Source of the DNA: Fratercula arctica
Taxonomy: Eukaryota; Chordata; Aves; Charadriiformes; Alcidae
Length of the DNA stretch: 64,000 nucleotides
Direction: 5' to 3'
NCBI GenBank assembly: GCA_947846985.1
Contig: CANTUZ010000002.1
Location: 18,491,587-18,555,586 of the forward strand
In this document: positions 51,001 through 63,700 of the stretch, in pieces
How the letters are laid out: each line of letters begins with the position of its first letter
How positions within the stretch are numbered: the stretch's first letter is position 1
Notes under the pieces: generated by a model
The model's input: only the letters and a program-made list of their open reading frames with translations
Told to the model about the DNA's origin: nothing
The model's database searches: none
Program-made: the position numbers and the translations under genes

Positions 51001-52980
51001 TTCCACTCTTCAAGTTTACAGCTTTGTTACTGTGACTCCTGGGCACTTGATAGATCGGATGCTAATGGGCCACAGGAAACAAAAACAGATGGCTAACATT
51101 AGCCAGTAACAGTAAGCACCAGGAAAAGCCAAAAATAGGCTGCTTTTAGCTCCTCCCATGTTATACAGCTATTCAGAAAAAGCACAAACACTGAGAAAAT
51201 TATTCATAATTTGCACTTGAATAGAATCTCCTATTAGAGGGTATCACAGCAGTTTATGACTATTAAATATTTGGTACTAACAGGATAAGTGTGTGACACT
51301 CACCTGCCGAGAAAAATCCATCAGAAAATAGGAGACAGTCAAACTGCATAAATGTGCTGCACACACCGCTGTGGGTGTGACTGGAAACATGGAAAACATT
51401 TAAAAGGGAAAGTGAAAATAGCTGAAATATAAAAATCCTTTATGCCATCAAAGTTCAGAAAACAGTTCCTCTCAAATGTTTTTCTTTCCTCTGCTTTCTG
51501 CTAGGCAAAAAAAAAAAATAAATTAATCCTTTCTCTCCACGATCTCCCTCTTCAAAAGAAAATGAGTGTTTGATTCCACTGAAACAACAGTGGAATGAAA
51601 CAGATCTCCATTTTTTTGAGGAGAGAAAATCCCAACTGTTTTTCTATCTCTTTTGCTCCCAGAACTCAAGTTGCTTTGAACAGTTATTAACAAAATAACC
51701 GCACAAAGTGAAACACTTAAAAAAAAAAACAATCCAAAATAGGCCAGACAACCCTGTCACTCTCCCTTCATCCTGCACACTCAGCTCCTGTGAATGCAAA
51801 AGTCTCATTTCATACTAACAGCTCTCTCGTGGAGTTTGCCTCTAAGCATCCGTGCCTGCGTTTAGGAAAAAAAATAAAATAAAATCACCACTGTACCAAA
51901 CAGAAAATGTTTCAGCACATAAAGTAAGGCTCCCAACTGATCTATACTGGGACAACTATTAGGGATGCATACCAAGCAAATAGAGATAAAGTCTATGAAG
52001 ACTGAATGCCTGTTTTGTAGGGCTTCCAGCAGATAGATACCCTTTCACATCAGCCTCCCGGTCCAGTTCACAAAATAAACTGCTGCCATCTTATGGAAGA
52101 GACCTTGAAAAGCATTTGATCCAAAAACCGTTCTGCTCTTCCTCCCTTGTTGCGTTTCCTCATCTCTCTTGGTTTACTTTGCGATTAATAACTGTTTTTT
52201 TAAAGAATTTCCAGGCTTTGCAAAGATCTGCCTGTTGTGGTGAGTTATTCTTTGTGGAAGTTATTTTCTCACCTATGATTTTACAGTAATTTTCAGAGCA
52301 TCCAGGAAGTCAGACAGAGCAGTGCACTGAGAAAGGGAACAAACCGGGCTGTTAATCCCGACGCCCCCTCAGACAGAGGTTTCTTGTGCCATACAACAAA
52401 AGCCAGCTGGAGCCATTCAGCCACTACAGGATAAAGTCATCATTTTTGTCCAGTCTTAAGGCATTCATTCTTTGTGCTTCATCTCTGGCCTTCTCTACAT
52501 GGCCAACTTGAACCAGTTTAACTAAAGGTGTGATTTTTAACATGCTTACTAAGATAAATGAAAAATATGTCAGCTTAAGCCTGAAGCCAGGGTTCAATTT
52601 CTCCATCTGTAAGGCACAAAGAGCTGCATTTGCAGAATGTCAGGGAGCTGAGAGGTTTTGCCTTTGATCTGAAAGGGAAATCCCTCCACAAGCTTCCATT
52701 TTTACTGCACAATAGAAATGCAAGATTTCAGACAGGACTGCCTGTGAGAGGAGAGCACTCCGCAAGGTTAAGACACTGTATTTGTGCGAATGCAGGACTC
52801 CCGCAAGTTCACAACTCTTGTTGTGACCTAGGACACAACATTCAACTTGAACATTTAAATCAAAACCATTTTTGAAAGGAGTATGATCAGTATGAGAATC
52901 AGAATAAATGTATGAGAGAAGCCAAGTGTCCTCCTCAGCAGTTAACACCAACCCGCTACCAGCAGCCTGAGCTCCCCAGC
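45031..52980. other. Anonymous DNA, no gene seen
   Basis: No recognised exon, RNA gene or named repeat. An 18-base A run lies at 45967-45984 and an (AAAAT)n-like tract at about 51865-51887. The stretch 46540-46760 is AT-rich, non-repetitive and could be a conserved non-coding element. Open frames near 45031-45537 start at non-ATG codons and have no domain. Confidence 0.5.
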
Positions 52981-55900
52981 CCTTCTGGGGCCACCACCAA
53001 GGGGTAAAATAGAATCACTGGTCAACCACTTACTTTCTTTCATCTAACCTGGCCTCAGGTCTTCATTTTCCTCCTCCCCATGAAAGGGTTTCCAATGCAC
53101 TGATAATTAGTAAGAACATTGAAGACTCTTACTGAGAATAAACAGCTCTTGGTACCTAGATTTTTAAGCAATATTAGCTCAAATTAGGTAACTTGCACCT
53201 GAGAATCCTGCTACAGCTAATGGAGAAGATGTCTAGACATTTGATAGCTATATCTAATAAATACTGAATTCCACTGAAATTCCATGAAGTAGAGAAGTTA
53301 TGGTGCTGTATCAGTATCCAACAAGGCAAGCAGGAAGATCTGGAGCTATACAGACATTAATCACAGACAATGCAGTAGAGAGATGATATAATATGTCATT
53401 AATAAAGAATGAAAGCATATTTAAATCATTGTGCTGCTAGAAGGCACAAACCAGAGAGCAGAACTACACCATGGACTGAAAATAGCGCTAAGGGCTTTTA
53501 CAGCCTCTAGAGCTGCATGTAACCGCACAAAACAGGTTGGGAGTGGGACAAATGGCAGCAAGAGACAAGTCAAGAGCATAAGTCTTTAAATGAGATCGGC
53601 CAGAGGGTGGGATACCTGGCAGAATTAAACATGTTTAGACACCTTTTATTGGAAATGGGTCTCATCAGGACAATCTGGTTTCCTTCTGTAGCGCAAACAC
53701 AAAGTGAGTGCTGAGGAAAATGATACAGTTTTAGGAGTTTGACACATCGTGATCAGATATGCTAAAGAAAAAGCCCATGCTGCATGGTATTCATAAGCCC
53801 CATGCTCAATAGATTAAACTGACATTACCCACAACGTAAATGTCAGCCAGGAACCTCGGTCAGTAACGCAGGTATGACACTGCAGGCACTCCACTTTCAT
53901 CAAGAGTTTGTAAAAATTGTAAGTCATTGCTAGTAACAGTCAAAAAAAAAACCTGCAGACTTTGACAGACTGCGGAGAAGAAGGGCAAAGAAGCCCTACA
54001 GAGACATCAAGATCATTTGGTAAGATGCGTCCATTGAAAGAGCACATACATCCAGCACATTCTCTCTACATCATCCTTTCCAACAGCAAAACTGTAACTG
54101 AAATCTGCTGTAATGCAGAGGAAGCATAACTGCGTCCTCTCTCCTACCGAAAGCCATAGCACTAGAGCAACAGTGCACAGGCAGCCTGGGTGAGGCCATA
54201 ATCCCTATTTCCCCATACTCCCAGTGCGCCTAAATGAAGCTTATCTAGAGCATCACTGAACTATTACGGGGAAGCTACCACTGCTGTACTAGGGGAAAAG
54301 AACTGGTTGCCATCAAGGACACTAGGAGGGAGCTCAGGCATGGTAGGTCAAGCTGGGGGTTTCTGTCTGTGTTTCTCCTTGTGGGATTTTACACAAATAA
54401 TTTATACCCAACTTCTCAAAGGGAGTTTGCCACCTAAATACAGAAATTAAGGCCCATCTTGCAGTGACTCAGCAAGCCCATCTCAAAGCACTCCAGAGGG
54501 CTAATGACTGCTGAGGGCTCACAGGCTACAGTAACAGAGAGCTGCAGGTGCCCAAGACAAGTATACTATGTTCTTTCTCAGCTTGCAAAGTCTCGTTTAG
54601 CAGCACTTCTTAGTTAAGCCTGCAAATATCTTATTATAAAGTTCACATTGGTCTTTAAATAAAAATTCCAGCAGTTTTGTGGCCCCTTACTAACTGAGAG
54701 AGATAAAATTTCAGTAAGGAAAGAGATTTCGGTTTCAAGGGTCCGCTTAGTTTCTAATCAGAGCATAAAAGAAAGATTTTTTTTAAAAAACATATATTTA
54801 AGGTATGAAAAACACATTGCCTTTTGTCTTTTTTTTTTTTCTTTTACTTTTTTAGTTTCCTAAAAGGCTCCTCCAAACAGCTTCATTTAAAATGGTCTTT
54901 CTATAGTGCTTGGTGTTTTCTTTGGCAAATTTGGAGAACTGGGTTTGGGAATAAAAGTAAATTGCACCAAAAGACCAAACCAGGAGTAGGAGATTCGACA
55001 GGACTTCATAAAAACCGGTTGTGCATGGGCAGAAGGGGAATTCTTCAATAGGTCATCTTAAAGATATAAGGTCTGGAGGAAAGAGTTCTGCTTGGTGGCA
55101 AACTCCTCTAACCCTTGCAAAGCCTACAGGAGAGTCTGCAAGGGAGGCAGAGGTTACAGAGCCCAAGAACACACACAAACTCTCACATCTTAAAGTTATT
55201 TTACACATGATTAGGTATAATTTTTCATACAATGCACAGATGCACTTGAGCAATGGCATAGGCCTAAAGATGCACCTTTGTTTCAATCCGTCTTGCAAGC
55301 AGTTTGGGGATGGGGAAGGCAGGAAGGAGCAGATTCTCTCTTTAACATTCACAGGCCTTCTTTTTCACACACATACCTCAATTTGCTGCCTCACTTCCCC
55401 ATATCGTTTATGCTGTAAAAATATCCTGGGATCAAGCGGGATAAAGAGAGTGTGTGCTACTTGCAAGGATGGACGCAGAAGGCTTTGCTCGCGCTACAGG
55501 TGTAGGTCAAGCTGCAGAGCACTTCCCAGCCCCTCTGCTCTCGCCGGTTGCTCTGACAGCGCAGGGTGGATTTCTGAGCACTGCAGGAGGAGACAGCACA
55601 GTCTTTCATCTCAGTGCATGTTTCTAGAGCGTGATTTGAGCAGCAAAATCTTTGGAAGGTACATAACCCCTTGCTAACAGATAGCAACTGCTTTATTTAA
55701 TAGTTCCCTATTGGAGATATCAAAGTAATCCTTCTTGCAATGCAGACAGTGAGTGTTTGCAAGTAATTATAAAATACCACGGTATTCTTTAGGATAAGCT
55801 GACACGTTGCTGTCTCAGCACCATGTAATTTCTTCCCTTCCCATTTTCAGCCATGCCTGTAAGATTGAATATCCCTAAAACATTTACAATCTAATCTCCT

Positions 55901-58045
55901 TTCATTACTAAGTTAACACTAGACCTAGAATTTTCCACTAAGTATAGAGAAACCACACTAATGTTAATCACTTGCATGTGGTTGCAAACATATTAATAGC
56001 AGCCACTCTGAAAGATTTGAGCCGCACAGTGCTGCCAGGGCTGAAGGCAGCAGGACTAAAACCTGCAGAGGCATCAAGCACAGGCCCAGTCAAGACAGAA
56101 GCATAAACAGAGCAAACAAGAAAACATGAATTTAAATAACTGAACTGAAACAATTCTCAATTACATGTTCTACTTATAGATAGAAAAACCACTCAAACAC
56201 CATCTGCCAGAAAAATTAGGGGCTCTTCAGCATGTATTTTCCCTTAACCGTGTTTTCATGAGTTTCCAAGTCTGCTGACTTGGTTCCTGCCGCACCGCAG
56301 CAGGGCGCAGCCAGGGATGATCATCCCCAGGGATTTGCCTCAGCTCCGGAGTGGCTGCTAACAATACCACAGGTTTTCTGGACTCAGCTAGGAGACAAAA
56401 CTCCACGTAGACATTCTGAAATATGTGGACTACCACAGGACCATTAAACTAAAAACTGAGGTTTTAGTGGACAAAGAAAGCCTTAGAGGTGTTTTCCTGT
56501 ATACAAAATAGACAGAGAGCAGTCAAGCTGCTTTCCTCAGAGCCACACTGAGAGCTAAGTCTATTACTAGGTTTAAGCTTTTAGATATGGTTCCTTTCCA
56601 CAGACACCGATGCATTAAAAAAAGAGGTACAGGCTCAGAGAAAGATTACATTACTAGTTCTGTACTGTATTACCCAAAAAGAAAAAGAAAATTTTCTTTT
56701 TCTACTTTCCTAAAACACTTCCCTAAAGTGTTGTAGGCAACACTTTACAACCAGCAGCTTTCCTGTCCGGCAGGAAATGCATCTGCTTCTAAATTTTACA
56801 TGTGATAAATGAAACAGTCTTCAGCTTGGTTCCGTTAGGCACGTAGGCATCACCTGGCAAACATAGGTTTCAGCAGAAGCCCTGCTTAAGGGAACACGCT
56901 CTCATTACAGCAAAGGAAACAAAGGTTAAACAGAAGGACAAGCTTTCCATTATTAAGGTTCCAAAAACAGTGGAAGAGTTTGCCTGCAGAGACCATAAAA
57001 TCTTCATTGGGGTTTCTTGTAAGAATATTTTAAATGTATGAATGGCTTGAGTGTACTTGATCCTTTCTTAGGGCACAGAGAAAGACTACTGGGGTATCTT
57101 AAACTCCTTTCCTGCTCTGTTTTCCCAGACTAAGCCTGCAAACAAAGGATGTATTCAAACTTCAAGCTAGCATGATAAAGTGTTCCAATCTGTATACTGT
57201 CAAATAACTTTGACTTCTCCTGAGGGCATGGCAAATGCATTTCAATGCTTTTATTGCTTCTGACTACTACTGTGAAATACATAGGAAATAATTTCCACTA
57301 AGCTTGGAAGACTACTATTCATTTTGAGGAGCACAACAGGAAGGAAGCGTATCATTGTCGGCCTTCAGGTATCACTGCTGTCTCTCTGCAACTTACAGGG
57401 GAAACTTCACTGCACTTCTTTTTGACTGCTCCAGCCTCACAGTTTGCCTCTCCTTCTCTAGGCAAAAGGAAATCCCAAGACCAAAAGAGGGCCTTTTCTT
57501 ATAGTTTGAGGGGAGAAGAGAAGCAGGCAGGATATTCCCAGGGTTAAACTCACCTGCTGGCTCAGTGCACAGAAATCTGTAAGCCTGCCCATCATATTTC
57601 ATCACATTTGCCTGTGAAGCAACAGAAGTTTCCTTCATTCCATTTGCCAGCTAGCGTGCAATCCTAGGAGAAAGAAGTAGTGTGGGTAGGAAGGTGGTCC
57701 TGCCCCTGGAGCAAGACCAGTCAGTCAAACCTCACAGCTGGTGTGGGTCCACTCCCAAATATGCTCCCTGTGGCACCAACACATAGAAGACCCAGGAAGC
57801 AGCCTGATCTCTGGAGTACATTCAGCTATTGAGCTCTGTGTTGCTTCAGCCAGACGTCCCACATCTGTGCCACACTAACAGCCCATTGATGCTTTTCACA
57901 CCTGTACTTATTCACCATCTTTCTCCCGGGATCGCTACGTACGTAGAGGGAGGCACAGGCATTCAGATCTGACACAAAATGGTAGTTATATCTCCTGGTT
58001 CACACCAAGAAACAGCAATATGCTGTGATAATAGCACTGCTGCAG
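52981..58045. other. Anonymous DNA, no gene seen
   Basis: The longest open frame of the window lies here (plus 55021-55677, 218 codons), but it starts at GTG, is overlapped by open minus-strand frames, and shows no domain. No splice-bounded exon was recognised. Low-complexity T and A runs occur at 54824-54855. Confidence 0.5.
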
Positions 58046-58141
58046 CCATTTCCCAGACCTGAAAAAGGACCTCTGTGCCTTAACACTTGTCTCTTCCAAC
58101 TAGATCTGCTAATTCAGTAAGTCTTCTGTCACCTACAAAGC
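58046..58141 (+). repeat. Degraded dispersed amniote repeat fragment
   Basis: The ordered phrases TTTCCCAGACCTGAAAAAGG, CTCTGTGCC, CACTTGTCTCTTCCAACTAG, TCAGTAAGTCTTCTGTCACC and TACAAAGCTTC resemble a repeat I know from turtle, crocodilian and other amniote genomes (CAGACCTGAAGAAG, then GCTTGTCTCTTTCACCAACAG, then CCAATAAAAGATATTACCTC). I do not recall the family name with certainty. The copy is short and heavily mutated. Confidence 0.4.
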
Positions 58142-59874
58142 TTCAACTCAAACACTGTAAGTTACAGAAAAGCCTGTATGAGTGATGCCTGCAGTCTTGG
58201 AAACCAATGATTTGTTAATTCAAACATAATTGCCAAAGCTTGAATACTGTTAGTGGTACAACAGATTATGTTGGAAACTGTCTGAGAGACCATTACTAAG
58301 ACTCCACTAAAAAACACAAGGTCCTGTACAGAGTGAGTTTGGCTCTGCAACTTTCTGGACTCCTCCCTATGTTCCCTACAGCTGCCTTTAAACTCTGCCA
58401 CCCATGGGGACATTTTAGCTCCCAGGTCCGTACAGCCCAGCAGCCCCCTTCCAGTTCCAGCTCAGGATGAAACCTGGATCTGTACCTTTGCCTTGTGCCA
58501 GGGATCCCGGCAGAAGGACACCAGGGTGTACAAGCCAGACAGGATCCCAGTACCATCCCCATTAGCTCCTCAGGGGAGCAGCCGGTGTAGCAAAACCCCA
58601 GCGCGCTCCATGGGACAGACCTGCTCCACAGCTCTGAGACATGTGGTGCAGACTCCCTTAGAGCACAGCTTGAAACACCAGAGGAAGGGAAAAGAAGCTG
58701 CTCTGTCAAACTCCATACTAGGAGAGGCTATCTGCTGCTGCTGCCACTGAAAGCATGTATTACTCTACCTACCAGTTCCTATTCCTCCAAAAGAAAATTG
58801 CTCTAACTTCCTAAAGCAATTACCCGCACATCTTCCTGTGCTCATGCAGCTCAGTCACAGAAGGACTTTGCCAACAACGTTGTCAGCAGCACTCCAAAGC
58901 ACAACCATGCACAGATTCAGCTTCCTAACTTTCAAAAGCAATTCAACCAGTTTCAGGCCAACACTTTGCTCCATTTGCTTTACCAAACAAACAACAACAA
59001 CAACAAAAGACTAAAATATTAAAAGTCAGTTTCCTTCTGTCAGGAAACCAGACATAACCAAGTACAGATTCACTATCTGAACAGAACTCGGCTCCTGTCA
59101 TGTTTCTCAGTATTTCACACCCTTTAGTTTCCACCGATACACAAGGGGCATACAGAGTGAAAGGCTCCATCTTTTCCTGGCTTCTGAAGGACAGTGAAAA
59201 ATACATATGCCCACTACAAACTGAAGCTATCAGTGATTTCTCTGAGGTAATACACCTGTCAAACTTCAAAAAAATAAAACCACAAGTTTCACCATGAAAT
59301 CTTTACTGTTCATTAAGACCTGCCCTAGAGGGGCAACATCTCCAACCCCCAGTTTCCAGACCCAGTGAGAACTCTGAAGTCAGCATCTCAGGTGTCTTTC
59401 AATCCGTGTTCCGAAGTTTATCTGTGTTTTGCTTTAATTGCATAAACATTCACAGCCACACAGGTTTACAGACTTCTTACAGCCATGCCCACAAGCACAA
59501 AAAGCACATGGGTACTGCAGGGCCTTTCTGTAGCTTTGGCTAAAGAACCAGTGCTGTTAACCCACCTCTGAAGTACTAGCAGATGGCCTGGTGTGACATG
59601 ACCCCAAGCCCTCCTCTACTGAGGGGATGTAAGTGGTGAGGAAAAACTACTTCTTCAAATCAAAAGAATCTCATCTTTCACACCCCACAGGAGGTCATAG
59701 CAGTTCTTCCTCCTCCCCAGCTCTTACAGCATTGTGACACAGTAACACACCCGGTTTGTATCAGCAATGTGCCAGCAGTACTGGCCTGTCACTGTCCAAC
59801 ACACCCAGCCACCATTGGCAGTTATCAAATATGATTACAAATTCAGCTCTTCTGAATAAAAATAGTGCCTATCA
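58142..59874. other. Anonymous DNA, no gene seen
   Basis: No exon or named repeat. A short (CAA)n microsatellite lies at 58985-59007. The last 200 bases form the 5' flank of the tRNA gene and show no recognisable upstream element. Confidence 0.55.
58985..59007. repeat. (CAA)n microsatellite
   Basis: Six to seven units of CAA/ACA, slightly imperfect at the 5' end. Confidence 0.85.
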
Positions 59875-59880
59875 GTCTCT

Positions 59881-59914
<34 letters not shown>

Positions 59915-59948
59915 TGAAAGGTTGGTGGTTCAAGCCCACCCAGGGACG
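59875..59948 (+). tRNA. tRNA-Asn (anticodon GTT)
   Basis: A complete 74-base cytosolic asparagine tRNA gene. The acceptor stem GTCTCTG (59875-59881) pairs with CAGGGAC (59941-59947), with one T-G wobble, and G is the discriminator. The D stem GCGC/GCGC closes the loop AATCGGTTA. The anticodon stem TTCGG/CTGAA holds the loop CTGTTAA with anticodon GTT at 59909-59911. The T stem GGTGG/CCACC closes TTCAAGC. The internal Pol III promoter is intact: A box TGGCGCAATCGG (59882-59893) and B box GGTTCAAGCCC (59927-59937). There is no intron and no encoded CCA. Compared with the vertebrate tRNA-Asn sequence I recall, two bases differ: a C-to-T in the anticodon stem giving a G-U pair, and a G-to-A in the T loop that keeps the required purine. 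Neither should break folding. A four-T terminator follows at 59956-59959. It may be a working gene or a recent transcribed copy; a CR1 begins immediately downstream. Confidence 0.95.
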
Positions 59949-59955
59949 AGCTCCC

Positions 59956-59959
59956 TTTT
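59956..59959 (+). terminator. Pol III TTTT terminator of tRNA-Asn
   Basis: Four consecutive T on the coding strand, eight bases after the tRNA 3' end (within CTCCCTTTTAACG). Four T is the usual minimum for vertebrate Pol III termination, so some read-through into the CR1 is possible. Confidence 0.7.
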
Positions 59960-59963
59960 AACG

Positions 59964-60773
59964 TCTGACAGGAACCTCACGAAGCCCAACAAGAGCAAGG
60001 GCCAAGTCCTGCCCCTGGACATGAACCCCCCAGGTACCAGCAGATGCTGGGGCCACACCCCACTAGAAAGCAGCTTGGCAGAAGAGGACCTGGGGGTGCT
60101 GGTACACACCAAGTGAACATGAGCCAACAAGGTGCCCTTGCAGCAAAGGCAGCCAACGGTCTCCTGGGCTGCATTAGGAGGAGCATTGCCAGCAGGTCAA
60201 GGGAGGCGATCTTTGCACTCTCTTCAGCACTGGTGGGGCCACACCTGGAGTGCCAAGTCCTAGTTCTGGGCTCCCCCATACAAGAGAGACATGGACATGC
60301 CCGAGAGTCTGATGAAGGGCCACAGAGATGATTAAGGGGTGGGAGCATCTGTCCCGTTGAGGACAGGCTGGAACTGTCCAGCCTGGAGAAAAGGCTGCTG
60401 AGGGAGGATCTTATTAATGTATAGGAATATACATTAATAAGATAATATACATTAATACCCTGAAGGTAGGGTGCAAAGAGGACAGAGCCAGGCTCTTTTC
60501 ACTGGGGCCCAGCAAAAGGACCAGACGCAATGGGCACAGACTGAAACACAGGAGGTTCCATCTGAACATCAGGAAATACTTTCTTTACTGTAAGGGTGAT
60601 TAAGCACTGGAACAGGTTTCCCAAGGAGGTTGTGGATTCTCCTTCCTTGAACACATTCAAAAGCTGTCTGGACATAGTCCCAGGCAACCAGCTGTAGGTG
60701 TTCTGGCTTGAGCAGGGAGGTTGGAGCAGACAACCTCCAGAGGCGCCTTCCAACCTCAACCATTCCGTGACTC
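59964..60773 (+). mobile_element. CR1 LINE, 5'-truncated 3' portion
   Basis: A plus-strand CR1 retrotransposon fragment of about 0.8 kb. Homology to the CR1 reverse-transcriptase ORF starts at CTGACAGGAACCTCACGAAG (from about 59964). It continues through AAGGACCTGGGGGTGCTGGT, TGGGCTGCATTAGGAGGAGC, TCAGCACTGGTGGGGCCACA, ACAAGAGAGACATGGACATG and GTGCAAAGAGGACAGAGCCA. The 3' UTR-like end is TTGAGCAGGGAGGTTGGAGC, ACCTCCAGAGGCGCCTTCCA and CAACCTCAACCATTCCGTGA. Translated, the middle contains the CR1 motif LLGCIRRSIASRSRE (near 60165-60210). Frameshifts and stops break the frame, so it is inactive. A hairpin and direct-repeat insertion lies at 60408-60457. The 5' truncation point falls a few bases after the tRNA-Asn terminator. 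It is independent of the minus-strand CR1 at 4.5 kb and looks similar in age. Confidence 0.95.
60408..60457. repeat. 16-bp perfect hairpin plus direct repeat in CR1
   Basis: ATCTTATTAATGTATA (60408-60423) and TATACATTAATAAGAT (60428-60443) are exact inverted complements around the loop GGAA. The 14-mer AATATACATTAATA occurs at 60426-60439 and again at 60444-60457. The usual CR1 sequence has only a short TAAATACC-like joint here, so about 30 bases appear to have been added locally. Confidence 0.9.
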
Positions 60774-63700
60774 AGAATACTATTAAGGAATAAAAATTAA
60801 GTCAAATCACAACTATGCAGATGTGATCTCAGATCTCTGGCACGTCGAGTACCCAATTAATCTAGAACTCCAGCTTTGATTTCATACCAAGCTCAGGCAT
60901 TATCAGTATATAAAACCCAACTCTTACTTCCATAGGCATCCTTCCATTCTTCTGGATGACACCTGTCCACATGCTTTGTACCTTTGTCATACCTACCCTG
61001 AATTCAAGTAATTCGTTATGTTTGAAGCTGAAGTTCAGTGATCATACATAATCTCTAACCAATATAAAATATTAATATAATATATACATTATATTTCTAT
61101 ATTGCCTTAGATATTTTAATAAAGTATATTAATTATAACAAAATGTGTTTATTATATTAAATAGCCTGTTAACTATATGTAACTAGTCTGTTACTACATG
61201 GCATATTATACAATATTTATTATACAGTAATTATTATTATTTTATGTATATAATGTATTATACATTAAACATATCATATTATATTAAACTGCTTTCACAG
61301 TTAGGGCAGCTGCTACTGCTCTTCCCTGAACCCCAGTTTACAGCTTTGCTCCTAATCCTAAATCATAAGTAACTAACTCCAGCTATGTTAAAGAACAAGA
61401 TTTACGCTGTCATGAACATCTTGATAGCCACACTCCTCAGATCAGAAAGTCCAGCCTGACAAGCATTAAGAACTGGGAACCAACCACTCCTGCCAAAAGG
61501 ATCCAACCAGAAGACTTGTCCCAGAACCAAGTACATCCAGAGCTGATCATACATAGAAAACACTGGAAAAGTTTCCTTCCAATCATGATTTGACATTTTT
61601 TATTTTAAGCCTCCTTCTGGTTTTTTTGGAGCTTCTAAAATAAAGACCTAGAGCCCTAGAGTTCTAGAACTTCCCTAGGAACTTTGCTATCATTGTACAT
61701 GTGTACAGGTGCTACAGAAACTAGTAGCATGAGAAAAAAAAATCTTCAGTAATCACCATGACCATTTTAACTCAAAGGACCAGATGTTACTGCAGCACAA
61801 GGACAAAACTTCTTACTCTTGCATAAAAATCAGCCACAGAATGTAAGGACGCAGTAGTTTGGAAACACGCCTTCACAGTTCTTTGCCTGTATAACCCTTC
61901 ATCAATTTTTAATTAAGGTGCCACAGGTACTCGAGAGCAAGGTATGCGGAAACCTTAAAAAACTTGAAACAGTTTTAATGGACAGCTTCTTTTTTCCCCA
62001 AAAGCAAATGCTGTTGGAAAGCAACCAGGAAAAACACCTTGTATTTTGCCCTTGAAGGCTCAACTAGCTCTGAAAACCATCCAATGATTTGTCTGGCAAC
62101 ACGAAAAAGCCCTGCTCATATTAATGTTGCTTCTTGACACCTTCCTGAAGGACAGCAAGACACTGAAAACTACTACAGAAGCTTTGAGCAAGACAGCAAG
62201 TACAGGCTGGAGGCAGCACCTTGACCATTTATATCAATCCTTCAGTAGCTAAATAGTAGTAACCTGTGCTGATCATAAGGTAGGCTGCCCAAGTTTTGAA
62301 AGTGTTTGAAAAAAACACATCCAGTTCAGCCTCAAAACACAGAACTATTACACTAAACTATGGGGCATGATTAGAAGGATTATTGTAGTTCACTATATAT
62401 CCTTCAGGTTACTGGCAAACAAAAGGAAGCATACAGCGGTTCCCACTGTGGTATGTGATGGCACCAAGACCACCATTTCCTGAAGTTCTGCCAAGGTTGA
62501 TGAGACAGTCATTTGTATTGTTTGCGGACTTATTGAACTCACGTTTTCATTTTGTTATGACTTTGAGCCAGATGTTGATCTCATTATTACAGCAGGAGAA
62601 CAGGAAAACTGATGCTGCAGTTTGGATAAAAGCCCCACTAGCAATAAAAAAAAAGAAAAAAGCATCTTGAAATCTCCACCTCAAACCTTTCCCACCCCTT
62701 TTTTAAAACAGCAGCAGAAGTCCAAGCCAAAACTGTAACAACACTTAGCAATATTCTCAAGTTTAAGCTCAAGAAGATTCAACTGCTGTGCCATATTCTT
62801 CCAGATTAGTATAAAGGCTACGGAAAACCTCTGCCAGCCACAAGTACTTAACTGCTAGTCAGTATTTTTAATATTAAGTACAGAGTAAATGAACTGGAAA
62901 CAACTGGGAAATCTTAACTTGATCGGGAAAGACAGTTAAAACTGAAGTTATCTCATTCTGGTTTAGTATTTCCTTATAAACTACCTGCCATGGAAATGGA
63001 CACGTTCTCATTACCTAATGAAGAACAAACAATAGCTATCCCCGTTATCCTTCAGCCACCTACTGAGGAACACTGAAGGATCTCTCGTGCATACTCCTCC
63101 CACTGCAATAATCAATATTCCACAGAGATGTAGGCTTAAATCAGTATTAAGCAGAGGTTATGATACAGCCTGCGATAGTTTCAATACAAGAGTGAAAGTG
63201 CACTTGGAGATAACGGCGATACAATTCTGACCTGCAAAGAGGAAAAACAACCTTGAAACAACTTTGAAAGTAAGGGAACGGTCTTACTTGAAAGATGACA
63301 GCTCCCCCCACTCAAAAAAAGGAGAGAGAAGAGAAAGGGCTAAAAAGAAATGTAGCAGAGTAGGAGTAGCTGATGCTGGATTTGCTGGAAGCACAGGGAC
63401 TGAAACCCCTCCAGTACACAGCTTGACAGCAATGAAGAAAGAAGGTGAGGTGCTTGGAAAAGCCATTCCTTAGGGGCGTAACCAAACATGCTTAAAAGAT
63501 GAAGAGAGATAAAGTTGCAAGTTGATTGGAAAACATCTTTTCAAAAAAAAAAAAAAAAAAGCTGCCTAACTTCTTTTCTAACTGTTTCATTAAATACGCT
63601 GTTTCAGAATACTTCTCTGATCCCAGAAAACTTTTGCAGGGAAAGAGGGAGCAAATGACTGGATTCTTTTGCAGAAAAATACCCGCTATTCAGAGTACCC

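Noticed and set aside
51303..51385. Possible minus-strand exon ending at a CAG|GTGAGT donor
   Set aside because: The donor word is good but the 80 bases before it give no recognisable peptide and the acceptor is one of several equally weak AG sites.
55021..55677. 218-codon plus-strand open frame, the longest in the window
   Set aside because: It opens with GTG rather than ATG, overlaps open minus-strand frames, shows no domain or splice boundary, and a frame of this size can occur by chance in 64 kb read six ways.
57935..57946. 12-bp palindrome CTACGTACGTAG
   Set aside because: Short palindromes of this size are expected by chance in 64 kb and no context supports a function.
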